This document shows, in pieces, positions 32,690-44,338 of a stretch of DNA of 64,000 nucleotides; within the stretch, counting starts at the first letter, position 1; each line of letters starts with the position of its first letter. Source of the stretch: Lumbricus terrestris (taxonomy: Eukaryota > Annelida > Clitellata > Crassiclitellata > Lumbricidae); contig OX457047.1 of NCBI GenBank assembly GCA_949752735.1, forward strand, positions 11,845,976-11,909,975, in the 5' to 3' direction. A program made the translations under genes and the position numbers. A model generated the notes under the pieces. The model was given only the letters and a program-made list of their open reading frames with translations, searched no databases and was not told the origin of the DNA.

Positions 32690-33530
32690 GAATTCCGTTG
32701 CAATTAGACAGCATGTTCCACAGAGTCATTGATGGCTTTTATGCTTGCCACCTTATGCTTGACATCAACGTAGGCAGGACTGGAAGGACAGATAATTTGA
32801 TCATCTGTAAGAAAATGTGGATCAATTTTAACCAGTAAGTGCAGTGAACAGCTGCATAGATCTTTTAGTGACAGAATTCAATTAGTCTATTCCTGGAAGT
32901 ATTCAATTGACTTTGAAATAAACCCTTCTGTTTTCTCTGTGGTCTCTTCAGAACAGCAATCATCACATCTTTCTCGTCTATTCCAGACACAATCAGAAAC
33001 AATGCAAGATCAATCAAATCCTCACTCATGAACCACAGATGCTTTCTCATTTTCTTCAGTGTAATGTCTGCCACTTCAATGACTGTCATCCTTGCCAAAT
33101 AACTCCAAAGTATGGAGGCGACAGAGGTAATTACATGGAACATCTGAACTATTTGGAGCAGTTAACCAGACCTTCACATTGGTGTTAATGGTGAGCAGAC
33201 ACTACCAGACAGGGTGCGTCAAAGAGCCTTTGGCTCTTGAGCTGTAGGTTCGAATTGTTCATGAACAAGTAAATTTTTGAACAGCAAATTTCCTTTGCCA
33301 TCCATCTGGCACGATGATATGCTCCTGAAGGGCTGAAATGTACTTGATCATTACATTCGCAACAGTGACATTTGCACCCAGTACCTAGTTCCAATTTTAT
33401 GAACTTGAGGCAATCCTGACATGGTTGAATATCTCGACTGAGTTGAGTCTGAAGGAAGCCTATAATTGTCCTCCCTCTCCTGGTCAAGCCATCAAAACTC
33501 ACCACTTGTGAGATCAGATTTGGCTCCAAT
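32690..33530 (-). pseudogene. Decayed element-encoded ORF (possible transposase region)
   Basis: Frame pieces on the minus strand: 33529-33185 (EPNLISQVVSFDGLTRRGR, a Cys-rich patch GCKCHCCECNDQ, SGAYHRARWMAKE) and, after a frameshift, 33143-32865 (KMRKHLWFMSEDLIDLALFL, KDVMIAVLKRPQRK), then DDQIICPSSPAYVDVKHKVAS, then INDSVEHAV near 32715. The pieces read like one protein with two frameshifts and stops. I do not recognise catalytic residues, so the assignment as transposase rests on its position between hAT termini. Confidence 0.5.
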
Positions 33531-34290
33531 GGCTACAGCATAGTGTGAACATTGAATTCCACTATTCTTTGAATCGAGTAAGCTTACATATTGCTGCAAT
33601 CTGTGGCCTGGAAGACTTGAAATATTGTTCGAACACTGCAGCTGAAACAAGTTCAAAGATATGATGCCGGCAGGCTAAAGACAGTAGCATTTGTCAAATA
33701 CCTGCTGAATGACTATAATGGCACCGGTTTGAGCACCAGCTGGTTGTATCGGAACAAAGACCTGCACGCCAGTCTGGTACATCTTTCCAGTCTCGTCATG
33801 TTTGGATCACGGTGTTTTCCATAAGTTCACCAGAACTTGGAGTTTAGGAATGGCCAACAATTTATCAACATTCATTCCTCATAGAACAATTGGCATCCTG
33901 TCAACCAGGTCCTTATCAGGGTCTGGTAGTAATTTTCTGTCAAAATGAGCAATCAATGGTGTACCTGGCGTATATTTGGCATGTATCTAGAATTTCCTAA
34001 CTCTTTTCCATGCTATCCAGATAGAACTAGTTGACAGTGTCATGTCCTCAACGTCAATGCCAAGAGCAAGTAAGAGCTGGAGCTACAATGCGTATTGTTT
34101 CTCAAGGTGTAGCTTTTATGCGACCAAGGATTGCCGCAGACAGTGGATCATCAGTGAGGTGTCATATTTTGAGTGTAGAGAACATCGCAGTTTGATGAGT
34201 TTGTATTGTTATCCATGGAGTCATTAGAGTGTTTATTTTCATCAGCAAGTCTTGTGTCAATGATACTTGCTAATTAGCAGTTCTTAATCG

Positions 34291-34440
34291 TCAGTGTCAT
34301 CCTTGTATTCTGTCACTGTAGCTGACTTTGTATCACCTTTTGCTTCCATTGCCTTTTTGATGCGACAGATTTCGTCAAACTTCCTATGTATTTGCTTCTC
34401 TTCACATTCTTTGAATGCTGACTGACTACCTGTTGTCATT
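34291..34440 (-). pseudogene. Short frame inside the hAT element
   Basis: MTTGSQSAFKECEEKQIHRK followed by FDEICRIKKAMEAKG and KDDTDD-stop, 50 codons, charged. It may be an N- or C-terminal exon of the same decayed ORF; unrecognised. Confidence 0.3.
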
Positions 34441-35269
34441 TTCCTCTCTTCTCTTTGTATCCTGTAGAAAAATCCTGTCCTGTTGAATTTTTATCAGTCT
34501 TTTGCAATCCGCATTATTGTCATTCCATTTCTTAGATTGTCATTCCAACTCGAGAGTCGAGACATGCAGCAAAGATGCTAAGACTTAAATTAATATTCTT
34601 TGAAATACATTGTGCAATGTGCATCTTAAATTTCAAGTAAGTAAAGAAAAGAAGTAGTCTGTTACACTGTGTCTGTTTGTCTGCCACTCACAACACCTTC
34701 TTAATAATAATGTAATAATGTATTTTTATGTACAGAAATTAAGGTAAATTCACAATGACCAAATACAGAATACAGAACTCTACTGAGGTGTCACTAAACA
34801 GTTGAATAATCTCATGAAAATTTAAGGAGTTATTTACAACACCAAACGGCATCATTTAAGCATCTAGCCCCTCAAGTTTTCAAAAATAATTTTTTTTAAA
34901 CACTCTAGCCCCTAATCGACCCTTACCTTCCGAGACCATACTCCTCCCACAGTCCCTCAAGTTTATGCATGCCCATAATTGACTTTATAAATCAAACTTA
35001 ATTATAGGCCTATGTAGCTTATTGAGATACCTGAATATATTTTTGTAAATGACATTTTGTAAACGTCAATGCAGTGGATATTGTTCAGTTTAGCGGCTTA
35101 AATCCTATATATGATGCTGACTTTGGTAACGCGGAGACCTAAAGGGAGAACAGGGCACGGTCCCCAATGTTTGTGGTAAACGGAGTTGCTTACATCTAGG
35201 CCTACATGCAATATATCAGAAATATTTTATAAATATAATAAATTTCTACAATTTTATCCACTGAGCAAT

Positions 35270-35960
35270 TTCGTTATGATGACAGCTTAAAATGCTGCCA
35301 TCACAGTTTGCAAAATTAAAAATTCGAACAAATTATTGTAGAGGACATTCATAGAAGTCTTCACTCTTAAACCACGTCAAAGACACTGGTATCATAAAGT
35401 AACTTTTTAAAGATGATTGCTTAAAAAGTTACGGTTATAGCGTGCAAATAAATTTTTTTTAGACAATTAGGAGGAAACACTCTGAGGTCTTAATCCATGA
35501 CCATCAGCATTGAAAATGAGCATTTTTTAAAAGATTTGACCTACAGCTTAAATTGCAACAATCATAGTGTGGAACTTAAACATGTGGACAATGGGAAGGA
35601 CATTTATCGAAGTCTTAACCATGTCTTCCAGCAAATTTAGTTGAGGTGACAGCCTAAAATGTTACCATTAAAGTGTAGAAATTAAAAATAATAAACAACA
35701 GGAGGAGACGCTTTTCAAGCCTTAAATCACGACTATGAGCCCTGAAATGATGAGAAATGTCATTAAAATGACAGCCTAAAAATTAATGGTAGCCTACTGT
35801 TGCAGTGTGAAAATTTAAAACAAATCAAAAATGGAGAGGTGATGTGCCCCTCCTCAAGTCCCTCCGCTGCTAGGCGCTTTCTCGGCGACCGTTCTCCGGT
35901 TGCTCGCTCACCACCACCTCCCCAAGCCAAAGCCAAGTCTCCACCTTCGGGAGTGCCCAT
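35270..35960 (-). repeat. Degenerate tandem repeat, 4-5 units, ending in repeat-S copy 3
   Basis: Plus-strand units start ACAGCTTAAAATGCTGCCAT, ACAGCTTAAATTGCAACAAT, ACAGCCTAAAATGTTACCAT and ACAGCCTAAAAATTAATGGT, each followed by AGTGTGxAA-TTAAA and a GGA-GACxTTxxxCxAGTCTTAA block about 80 bp on. The last passes into a segment matching 1010-1250 and 5300-5560 in reverse. Confidence 0.65.
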
Positions 35961-37379
35961 GCTTCATATATACTATTATGGTTTACATTTTTCTGCTAAT
36001 GGGCGTAATGGCGGTGGCAAACTGGTGAAGAATGTCATTTAACAGAAACAGAAGGCCTATATCTAAATAAGAGACCATAGCAGAAATATTATGCGTTGTA
36101 ACTTTTAAGACACCACACTCACAAATTTCAGGTTCTTTAGATGTAGGCCTATACCTTCACTCCTTCAGTGCATGGTGCTTATATATAATTTATAGTGCCT
36201 AACTATACCATTAAACATGTCGATCCATCTTTTTTCTTTGACCCATCTGGAGTTTATGAAAAAAATTCAGTTTTGGAACAGAGGAATTAATGCTATTTGT
36301 TTTCCTACCAGTGGGTTCCTTGGCTATTCGCCTTTTTTATCACTGGAAAGTTGAAATATTTTGTTTTTTGACATCGTTTGCTTTCGCCAATACAATTATA
36401 ATTATGCTAAGGATCTTATACTGGTACTCTAAGAGTTTAATATAGGGCCCGCAGTGCATTGTTCGCTCATAAACATCAATCAGCAATTGACATAAATTTG
36501 CATACTGTCCTTTAAGTAAAGTTGAATAAATGGGAAAATGCAATTTAAAAATTCTTGTTGCTCTCGCACGGGGGGCCCTCTGACGACGGGGGGCCCGCCG
36601 CCATGGCAGACATGGCATATTGGTTAATCCGGCCCTGGTGGGCTCACTAAAAGTGATATAACTTTTGGTCCGTTTGAAATTTTCTCATGAAAATTTGGCA
36701 CTTGTAAGCATTGTATGAATTGCCTTTAAGGCAGCGAAATTTGATTTTAAAATGTTTACTTTTGGCCAGAATATTGGCAAAAACACATTAGAGGGATCAC
36801 TCTTTTGACCCACACTGTAGATGGAAAGGAACTGGAACAAATTGGAAAATTCTGTTATCTAGAAAGCAAAGTTGAATAAATTAAAAATTGTGCTATGTAG
36901 AAATAAAGAGAAGAATGGCTATGGCAAAAGAAGATGCCTTCCATAACAAAATTACCAGAGGAAAGCTAAATACGAATCTATAACAAGTGCTATAACAAGT
37001 GCTCCTGTGAATACATACACTTACGAATCTGAAAACGCAAATAAATGAAGACAATGATATGGAGTGTGGTGCACCATGGAGCTGAAACTTGGACCATGAG
37101 CAAAGAACATATCAACAAGATTCAACAGATTGGAAACCTTTCAGATACGGTGGATACGGTGAAGGATGTACAGAATCAGTTGGATAGGATAGGCCTATAG
37201 AACAAATGAATAGATACCGCAAATGGTGGATGAAAGTAGATCCTGATAGGAATCATCAGAAGTGGGAAGAATAAACTGGTTGAACCAAATCATGAAGGAA
37301 GACTCTCACCTAAGAACAAAAAATTGAGGGAAGAATGGTGAGTGGAAGACTAAGGGTGATGTTAAATTATAATAATAAT

Positions 37380-37715
37380 AATAATAATGACAATTTCTAT
37401 GGCGCCATACAAGGGAGCCTCACAAACTGTACTAAGAGCAGGATACGCCTTGAGAAATGAATAAGTCTTGAGTCTAGATTTGAGTCAACCGAGTCAGCCG
37501 CTTGCAGGGCGGGAGGAAGACTGTTCCAGCATCTGGGGCCGGCCACTGAGAAATCGAGGTCCACGAATCGGGTTTCATCCGGCAGTAAGCAAAGGTCGCT
37601 TTTGTCGAGCAATCTAAGTCACAGCCCAGAAGCGAAGGAGTGCGTCCCGATGCAGAAATCACGCATATACTCAGGCGCAACTCCGTGGAGGAACTTGTAA
37701 ACAAGTAGACCGATT
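37380..37715 (-). repeat. Dispersed repeat with LINE-tail-like coding trace
   Basis: Minus-strand DFSVAGPRCWNSLPPALQAA resembles the VGPxxWNxLPxxLR block near the C-terminus of CR1/L2 proteins. It ends at TATGGCGCCATAGAAATTGT and a (TTA)n tract (37368-37388). It is weakly supported. Confidence 0.4.
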
Positions 37716-37795
37716 ATGTTATTAGACTGGATGATGTAGGGATATTATAGCAAGTTGAAGAGAGCCGGACAACGTGACAAAAGTTGCAAATGAAT

Positions 37796-39935
37796 GTACG
37801 AACCTGTCTAGAACAGGTTCCACGACAACTGGTTCACAGACGGTGAAAGATGACAATGACAGCTGGTTCACGGACAACTGGTTCAGCAACAACTGGTTCA
37901 CGGACAATTCGTTCACCGACAACTGGTTCATGACAACTATTTCATGACAATAAATTATTATTGGTTCACTGACAAATGATTAATCAACAAAATGTTCACT
38001 ACATATTTATTAGTTGCTGAGCATTCTTGCTGAAATAGAAGCTGGATTGATGAAAATATGCTTGAGTAATGGAAGCTGGAAAAACTTTTTTTATAGCTGA
38101 AATAGAAGCTGGATTGATGAAAATAATACTTGAGTAATGGAAGCTGGATAAATGTATTTTTTATAGCTTAAATAGAAGCTGGATTGATGAAAGTAATGCT
38201 TGAGTATAGCTGAAATAGAAGCTGGAATGCTGGATTGATGAAAAAACGCTTGAGAAATGGAAGCTGGATACAGTTTTTCATAGCTGAAATAGAAGCTGGA
38301 TTGATGAAAATAATGCTTCAGTAATGGAAGCTGGATAAATGTATTTTTTTAAGCTGAAATAGAAGCTGGATTGATGAAAAAAACGCTTGAGAAATGGAAG
38401 CTTAATCAAGTTTTTTATAGCTGAAATAGAAGCTGGATTAATGAAAATAATGCTTCAGTAATGGAAGTTGGATTCATTTTTTCATTCATGTAGCCTATTT
38501 CATGATGCATCTAGCTTCCATTTCAGCTAGAAAACCATCAATCAATCGAGCTCCATTTATCAAGCTTACCTTTTTTACAAATCTAGCTTCTATTTGGCTA
38601 GAAACCATTAATCCAGCTTCCATTGCAGCTAAAAAATCAGTCTAGCTTCCATATCTCAATGGCTTTTTTCAATCATTCACCTTCCATTTCAGCTAGAAAA
38701 ATCACAAATCAAGCTTCAATTTCAGCTTTAAAAAACAAATCCAGCTACATTTTCTCAAGCAATCTTTTCATCAAACCAACTTCCATTTCTCTAGCGAGCT
38801 TTCGTCAATCTCACTTCTCTTTTACTTAAAAAACATCAAACCAACTTTATTTATCAAGCGTTCGTTTCATGGGTACATTTTTATTCAAAGTACATTTATC
38901 AAACCTTATTTTTGCCAGTCCAGCTTCTATTTCAGCCAAGAATAAATCAAGCAATCCTGTTTCATTTCATCAAGATGTTCTTTCAATCAATCCCACTTCT
39001 ATTTAAAGAGGAGCTGTTCTCATCAATCCAACTTCTATTTGAAACAGAATTGTTTTTCCCAATCCAACTTCTATTTCAAATGGAATTATTTCATCAATGC
39101 GTCTTCTTTTTTGGAAGATTCTGTTTAACCATTGTCAAATTTACAAGCACTATTTTCATCAATCCAACTTCATTTACCGATCTTTTCATCGGTCGATTTT
39201 CTGTTTCCACAAGGTTTTCATCAATCCAGTTTCCATTTAGGCAAAAATTCGTTTAGTCAATTTAGGCAAAACATTGTTCCATCAGTCCAGCTTCTATTTA
39301 AATAGCAAAAATTTTTATCAAGCAAAATTCTACTTTAAAACAACTATTTTTCATCAATCCAGCTCCAATTTAAAGTGGAATATTTTCATTAACCAAGCTC
39401 CAATTTAAGCAAGAACATTTTCTTCAATCGAACTTCCATTTAAGTAAAAATTATTGTGTATCAGTTCAACTTCTATTTAGCGAGAATTATTTTCATCAAT
39501 CCAACTTATGTACAACCAAAAGATGTATTTTGAACTTAGGACCGCCGTTTGGAGGATTACCAACCTGGCAAGTGCTATGTCCTACCCTGAGGGTTTTGTC
39601 CAGGGAGTTTGGTCCAGGAGGTTAAAGTCCACCCACATTTGATTAAGCCCATTTCTATTTCAAATGAAATTGTTTTTGAGAACAATTCCATTTGAAATAG
39701 AAGTGGGCTTAATCAAAGACTGAATAGTTTTCCAAATCCGACATGTATTTAAAATCGAATTATTTTCATCAATCCAACTTCTCTTTTAGCAGCAATAACC
39801 AAGGACTAAAAATTTTGCAGTGAGCATTTTGTCGTGAACCATTTGTCGGTGAAAGAATTGTCGTGAACCAGTTGTCGTTGAAGCAGTTGTCTGTGAACCA
39901 CTTGTCTGTCAACCAGTTGCCGTGAAACCCTAGAA
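37796..39935. mobile_element. Large foldback element built of inverted tandem repeats
   Basis: Left outer zone (37796-37930) has repeated ACAACTGGTTCACGGACAA units. The right outer zone (39825-39930) has the same units inverted (TTGTCGTGAACCAGTTGTCG). The left inner zone (38030-38490) holds about eight ATAGAAGCTGGATTGATGAA units with AGTAATGGAAGCTGGAT in between. The right inner zone (38500-39540) holds many inverted units of TCATCAATCCAGCTTCTATTT type. The symmetry axis is near 38490. Outer ends share CTAG...CACG.CAACTGGTT. It is non-coding; TSD not identified. Confidence 0.78.
39644..39712. repeat. Near-perfect 34-bp inverted repeat (hairpin)
   Basis: GATTAAGCCCATTTCTATTT is mirrored by AAATAGAAGTGGGCTTAATC with continuing complementarity to AATTGTT/AACAATT, and two mismatches in 34. 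It interrupts the right arm of the foldback element. Confidence 0.85.
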
Positions 39936-39939
39936 AGAT

Positions 39940-40340
39940 AGAAAACCAGAGAAGCAATCACTGCATTACAATGTAATGCACGTGCGCTTGTCAGATGCAA
40001 ATAAAAGCAAACTAACTCTATAGACTTACAGCAAATGGTTCATCTGCCTTTGAATTCAACATATCAAATATAGGAGAATAGGCTGGGGGAAAACCCGTCG
40101 TTTAAGCTGTTTGATAATTGTGAACAGATGACCACTTCGCCTTCATTCGCAAACTCTCAGCAGACCAGATATGATATTCATGCCCAAGTGGTGGAGTCGG
40201 CTCCCAGATAAATAATGCACCACAAGGACGTGAAGTAAAAATAACGATTGCTTTGCTTTATAGAAGTTTAGCAGCTACTTGTTCCATCCTCACTTTGATT
40301 GGAGGAGAATCATGCACTGTCAGCACTAATTGTAATTGTA
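39940..40340. other. No recognised feature
   Basis: Nothing beyond short frames between the foldback element and the L2/SINE nest. Confidence 0.35.
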
Positions 40341-40342
40341 AT

Positions 40343-41075
40343 CGTACATTTATATAGCGCCCCTTCAAGAGAATTCCTCAGAGGCGCTCCCGACCAGACA
40401 CCAAACCACAATCGTCGGACGTGGTGGTGTACTGGTGGCATCATTGCCTTGAAGCCGAAAGGTTCGAGGTTCGAATCCACCTCAAGTCGTCGCGTAGGGA
40501 CCTTGGCAAGTCCTTCACTCGCAATTGCTCAGCGCTTCGGCGTGAAACTCTGATGCAGTTTCCGCTCTGCAGTCGGGAGCGCCTCTGAGTAGAGTACTTG
40601 AAGGGGCGCTATAACAAGTGCCAATAATACAAACAAACAAACAATCAAAGAGAATGGTTTTCAAACGCTTGCGGAAAAGGGGCAAAGAAAGACAAAGAAA
40701 TTCATTATGGAGACTAATAGGTAACTTATTCCAGAAAGACGGACCGACCATAGCAAAGCTTCTATGCAGCACTGTGGAAGATCGAGCCATAGGGACAACC
40801 AGGTCACCATGCGTAGCAGAGCGAAGGAATCTACGGCCTGGAATGGATAGCACAGGTACACACTACACAGAGTTCCATAAGATAGGTCGGAGCTTGGCCT
40901 GCTAGGCAATTACGCATGAACATTAAAATCTTAAACTCAATACGTTTTTGCATTGGCAACCAGTGCAGTTCTTCCCGTATAAAATTTGATATATGCCCAA
41001 ACTTTGGTATGCCGCCAATCAGGCGAGCTGCAGCATTAAGGACAGATTGTAACTTATTAATGCGTCATTGAATTA
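40343..41075 (-). pseudogene. L2-like LINE 3' part, split by a SINE
   Basis: The minus strand reads NAAARLIGGIPKFGHISNFI, REELHWLPMQKRIEFKILMF, AGQAPTYLMELCS, ATHGDLVVPMARSS, SFAMVGPSFWNKLPISLHNE and FRKRLKTILF down to about 40655. The L2 3' hairpin and TATATAAATGTACGATTAC follow at 40400-40343, on the far side of the SINE. The two parts are contiguous once the SINE is removed. Confidence 0.82.
40415..40650 (+). mobile_element. tRNA-derived SINE inserted in an L2-like LINE
   Basis: Head with GTGGTGGTGTACTGGTGGC and box B GGTTCGAATCC (40418-40480), body with GGCAAGTCCTTCACTCGC and CGCTTCGGCGTGAAACTC, then the L2-like hairpin GAGCGCCTCTGAGTAGAG / TTGAAGGGGCGCTATAAC and (CAAA)n tail at 40630-40645. 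It is the sister of the copy at 8945-9178. Flanking ACAATC may be a short TSD. Confidence 0.87.
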
Positions 41076-41079
41076 CCGT

Positions 41080-42060
41080 ACGACCTCACATGACTTTCTG
41101 TGATTAAGGCACAGGATGCTATTTCTACCGCATTTGGCCATGCGGTCTAGTTCTGCATCAGTAAATATTCAACATTTGATGCAGGAATTAACAGATAGCA
41201 GTCGCCAGCATATTTGAACATTCCATTGCCTACAAAAAATAGTTTCTTGACTACAAAAAAATAAATAAAATAAGAGTTTTAGTCCAGAAATAAATGTTAG
41301 ATAATAAATGTTAAAATCATCAAGGAATGGAAACAATGGGCGAGAGAAAAACAAAGAATTTATGATTCCACTCAGAGCCCTCCAATTGCTGCAGAGCAGT
41401 TCTCAGCATGTTTAGCAAATAGATCCCGAAATGCCAGAAAATGATTTATTTAATGAGATAAAACAAACCTTTGCAAAAATGCCTGCTAAGCCTGTTTAAA
41501 AAAGCCATATCTTTAAACTACAGACCTAAGAATACATTAAAATCTGTGCCATGAATCTGAGCAGCATGTTGTACTGATGTGCCTGCAAGAATGTGTCAGA
41601 GGTGTCAGCAAGAAGATTCAGATCCGAAATGCTGTGAATGGCCATACTGAAAGGAGCACTTAGGGTAAACAGGCTATACACACAAATCTAAATAATACAA
41701 ATGTTGCCTTGTTACAGATGTTAAACTGCATTGTTAAGAATGGAATAAGAGATCTGTGATACCTGTTGAGATTACTGAACATAGGACATGGAGTCTTAAA
41801 ACATGCAAGGACTGCGGTCAAGAATAAAATCGACAGAAAAAGTCAACCTGTGTCATCTATCACGTGGAGGATCCAGCAAGATACCAAGTAGTTGATAAAA
41901 GGTAGAAGTCTCATGGAAGTCTCATGGACTGGTGGGTCTGACATGTTTTGTTCTCACTTAGATACTCTTTTAGACCTGTGGTCCTGTCACCTGTGTCAGT
42001 GTGTATGTGAAAAGGACAATGGATGGGAGACTGGGAGAGTTGATATAAAAGAATAAATTT
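41080..42060. other. AT-rich non-coding stretch
   Basis: No gene, RNA or known repeat could be supported. Confidence 0.35.
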
Positions 42061-42065
42061 GTGGG

Positions 42066-42130
42066 TGATATATATTTAAATATATGTAATTTGAATTTAT
42101 ATATATTTAAATATATGTAATTTGAATTTT
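42066..42130 (+). repeat. 31-bp AT-rich tandem duplication
   Basis: TATATTTAAATATATGTAAT then TTGAATTT is repeated exactly after 31 bp. Confidence 0.85.
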
Positions 42131-42634
42131 GTTTGAGCTGTCAATTTCTTCAAGCAACAAGCATTTCTGAAGCAGAGTGTATTTTCAACCTCTCTTTGGA
42201 ATGGTGGACTACATACTTAGAGAAAATCATCTGGGTTCATTCGATTCAGCATACTCAGAAGTGAGTGGGCTAAAAGAAAAAGAAAACCTGGTTAATTCAA
42301 AACAAGCACTTGGATTAATAATTATTGATGAAAAGCACCTAACAACTGACTGGATTATGGAACAATAAATATGAAAGCCAAGAGCATATTGGGTACTCTT
42401 TCCTTTTATTTTTAGATTATCTGATGATTTAAAGCTAAATTTTGCCTGACACCAACCTGATTATTTCTCGCCTGATGCCCACCAAAATATTTCTAAGTAT
42501 TGTTTTAGATATTTAAATTCTGTGTACATGTTGTTTACTGCACCATAGGTTTGCCGACTGCAGAAATATTCAAATTACAAATATTTTTGCATCATGGTGT
42601 GAACATGCTATTTCTTTTACATGCCCCAATATTC

Positions 42635-44115
42635 TCTCTCTCTCTCTCTTAGGTCCTTCGGTTCTCTTCAGAACATCGGTCGACAAGATTCCTCCACACC
42701 GTGCGGTTGTTTGCCACTTCTTCTGCATTGCTCCAGCTGATTCCCATTTCGGCAAGGTCCCCGTCAAATGTGCTCCGCCAGGTCCTCTTTGGCCGTCCTC
42801 TGCTCCTTCTTCCGCCCTCTGGTCTCCACGTCAACACTCTCTTCGCCGGCCTATTCTGAGGCATTCGCAGTACATGTCCAGCCATTCTCCTCCTCCTCCT
42901 CTCCACAGTTATCTCCAGGTCCTCCGATCCCGCCCTTCTTAGCACCTCTTCGTTGCTGATGTGGTCCCTCCAGGATATGCCCAGAATTGTTCTAAGGCAT
43001 TTTCTATGGAAGACATTTAGCCTTTGCGAAATCTTCTTGGTGCGCTTCCATGTTTCGCATGCGTATATTGCCGTCGGGATCACTAAGGAGTCATATAGGC
43101 GTAATTTGGTGTTTATTCCGATCGTTTTTGATTTCCACACTAGGTTCATTTTCTGGAAAACCGCTGCGGCCTTTCCAATTCTGGTTCTTGTCTCCGTCTC
43201 TATCTCCCCGTCATTGGATAAGTAGCTTCCCAAGTATTGGAAGTTATCCACATACTCAATGAGGCACTGGTTTACCTTGACTGATGGATAATCCTTCTTT
43301 CCAATCTTCATTGCCTTTGTTTTCTCCGAGCTGATGCGCAGTCCCAGCTTAGCTCCGAACTCATTCACGTTATCTGTCATTATCTGCAAGTCTTCGAGTG
43401 TCCTGCTCAGTAGTGCCACATCATCCGCAAAGTCCAAATCCGCCAATCCCTCCTGGCCACACCCTATTCCAAACGCAGGACTGCTAATTGCCTTCCTCAT
43501 AATGAAATCCATCACCATGACAAAAAGGAAAGTAGAAAGCACACAACCCTGACGCACCCCCGTCATGATTTTAAACATCCGTGTGTTCTTATTCCCAATC
43601 TTAATGCAGCATGCAGCATCACAGTAGAGTGCTTTGAAGATGCTTATGTATTTGTCTGGAATGCCATATACAGTTTTGCAATTTTCCAAAGGGAGTCTCT
43701 ATGGATGCTATCAAACGCTTTCTTAAAGTCAATGAAGTTGACAAGAAGGTCCGTATTGAATTCAAGACTTTGTTCTACAATGTTGCGCAGTGCAAAGATC
43801 TGTTCATTGCACGATCTTCCTTCTCTAAACCCCGCTTGTTCTTCTCTGAGCGTTTTGTCTATCTCCGGTCTGAGCCGATCCAACAAAACTCTGCAAAACA
43901 CCTTCCCCGGCACCGACAACAGGGTTATTCCTCGCCAGTTGTTGCAATCACCCAACGATCCTTTCTTCAGCAGCTTGATGATGACTCCCTGTCTCCACTC
44001 TTGTGGTACAGTTTCCTCTCGCCACATTATGTTGAGCAGGTGAGTAAGTTCCTCTGCCACTACATCCCCCCCTTGCTTGAGCATTTCAGATGTGATTTCA
44101 TCCAATCCCAATATT
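42635..44115 (-). pseudogene. RTE/CR1-like LINE reverse transcriptase, one frameshift
   Basis: Upstream frame (44111-43644): GLDEITSEMLKQGG, WRQGVIIKLLKKGS, NWRGITLLSVPGKVFCRVLL, EEQAGFREGRSC, NFIDFKKAFDSIHRD. After a single frameshift near 43685, downstream frame (43689-42649): GVRQGCVLSTFLF, LDFADDVALLSRT (motif C), LGLRISSEKTKAMKI, YLGSYLSNDGEIE, YACETWKRTKK, CLRTILGISWRDHISNEEVL, GHVLRMP and WRPEGGRRSRGRPKRTW, ending EENRRT-stop. The N-terminal endonuclease is absent (5' truncation). The 3' end abuts an (AG)n tract at 42651-42634. The order is typical of RTE/CR1-group LINEs; clade not fixed. It is not functional as it stands. Confidence 0.85.
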
Positions 44116-44338
44116 CTAATACATTCAAATCTTTGGAAAAAATTAAGGTCTTGTCAATGCGCCTACAAACTTCATGTCAATCCGTCAAGGAGTGATTTGC
44201 TGAAACCCCCCATTGTCTACGCCACTGGACGTCCAGGCAGTCAAGAACGACAGTCCAGTCAGTGATAGCCAAATAAATGGCAGGACGGGGTCCAGCCTCG
44301 AAAATAAGTGCTTGGGCACCGTCCATGACCGTCCTGCC

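Larger units (their letters stand above)
32240..36637. mobile_element. 4.4-kb hAT-type element, TSD GTGGGCTC
   Basis: Ends CAGGGCCGGATTAAGCCC and TTAATCCGGCCCTG are inverted. TSD GTGGGCTC is exact at 32232-32239 and 36638-36645. Subterminal GGGGGCTTGCCGCCAT and GGCCCGCCGCCATGG are also mirrored. The element carries decayed minus-strand frames (32690-34440) where a transposase would be expected, and a set of about 125-bp tandem repeats (35270-35850). It has the same termini as the MITEs at 25067 and 44339, so it may be a decayed autonomous relative. Confidence 0.9.
31780..36825. mobile_element. Old palindromic MITE copy, split by the 4.4-kb hAT insertion
   Basis: ATCGTTTTTTGCTACTTTTTGG and GGATCGTCAAAAAACAATGG (about 32190-32230) plus 36646-36825 (CTCACTAAAAGTGATATAAC ... 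ATATTGGCAAAAACAC ... GACCCACACTG) align with the arms of the MITE at 27163-27911. The hAT insert 32240-36637 with its TSD separates the parts. The left boundary is not resolved. Confidence 0.55.
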
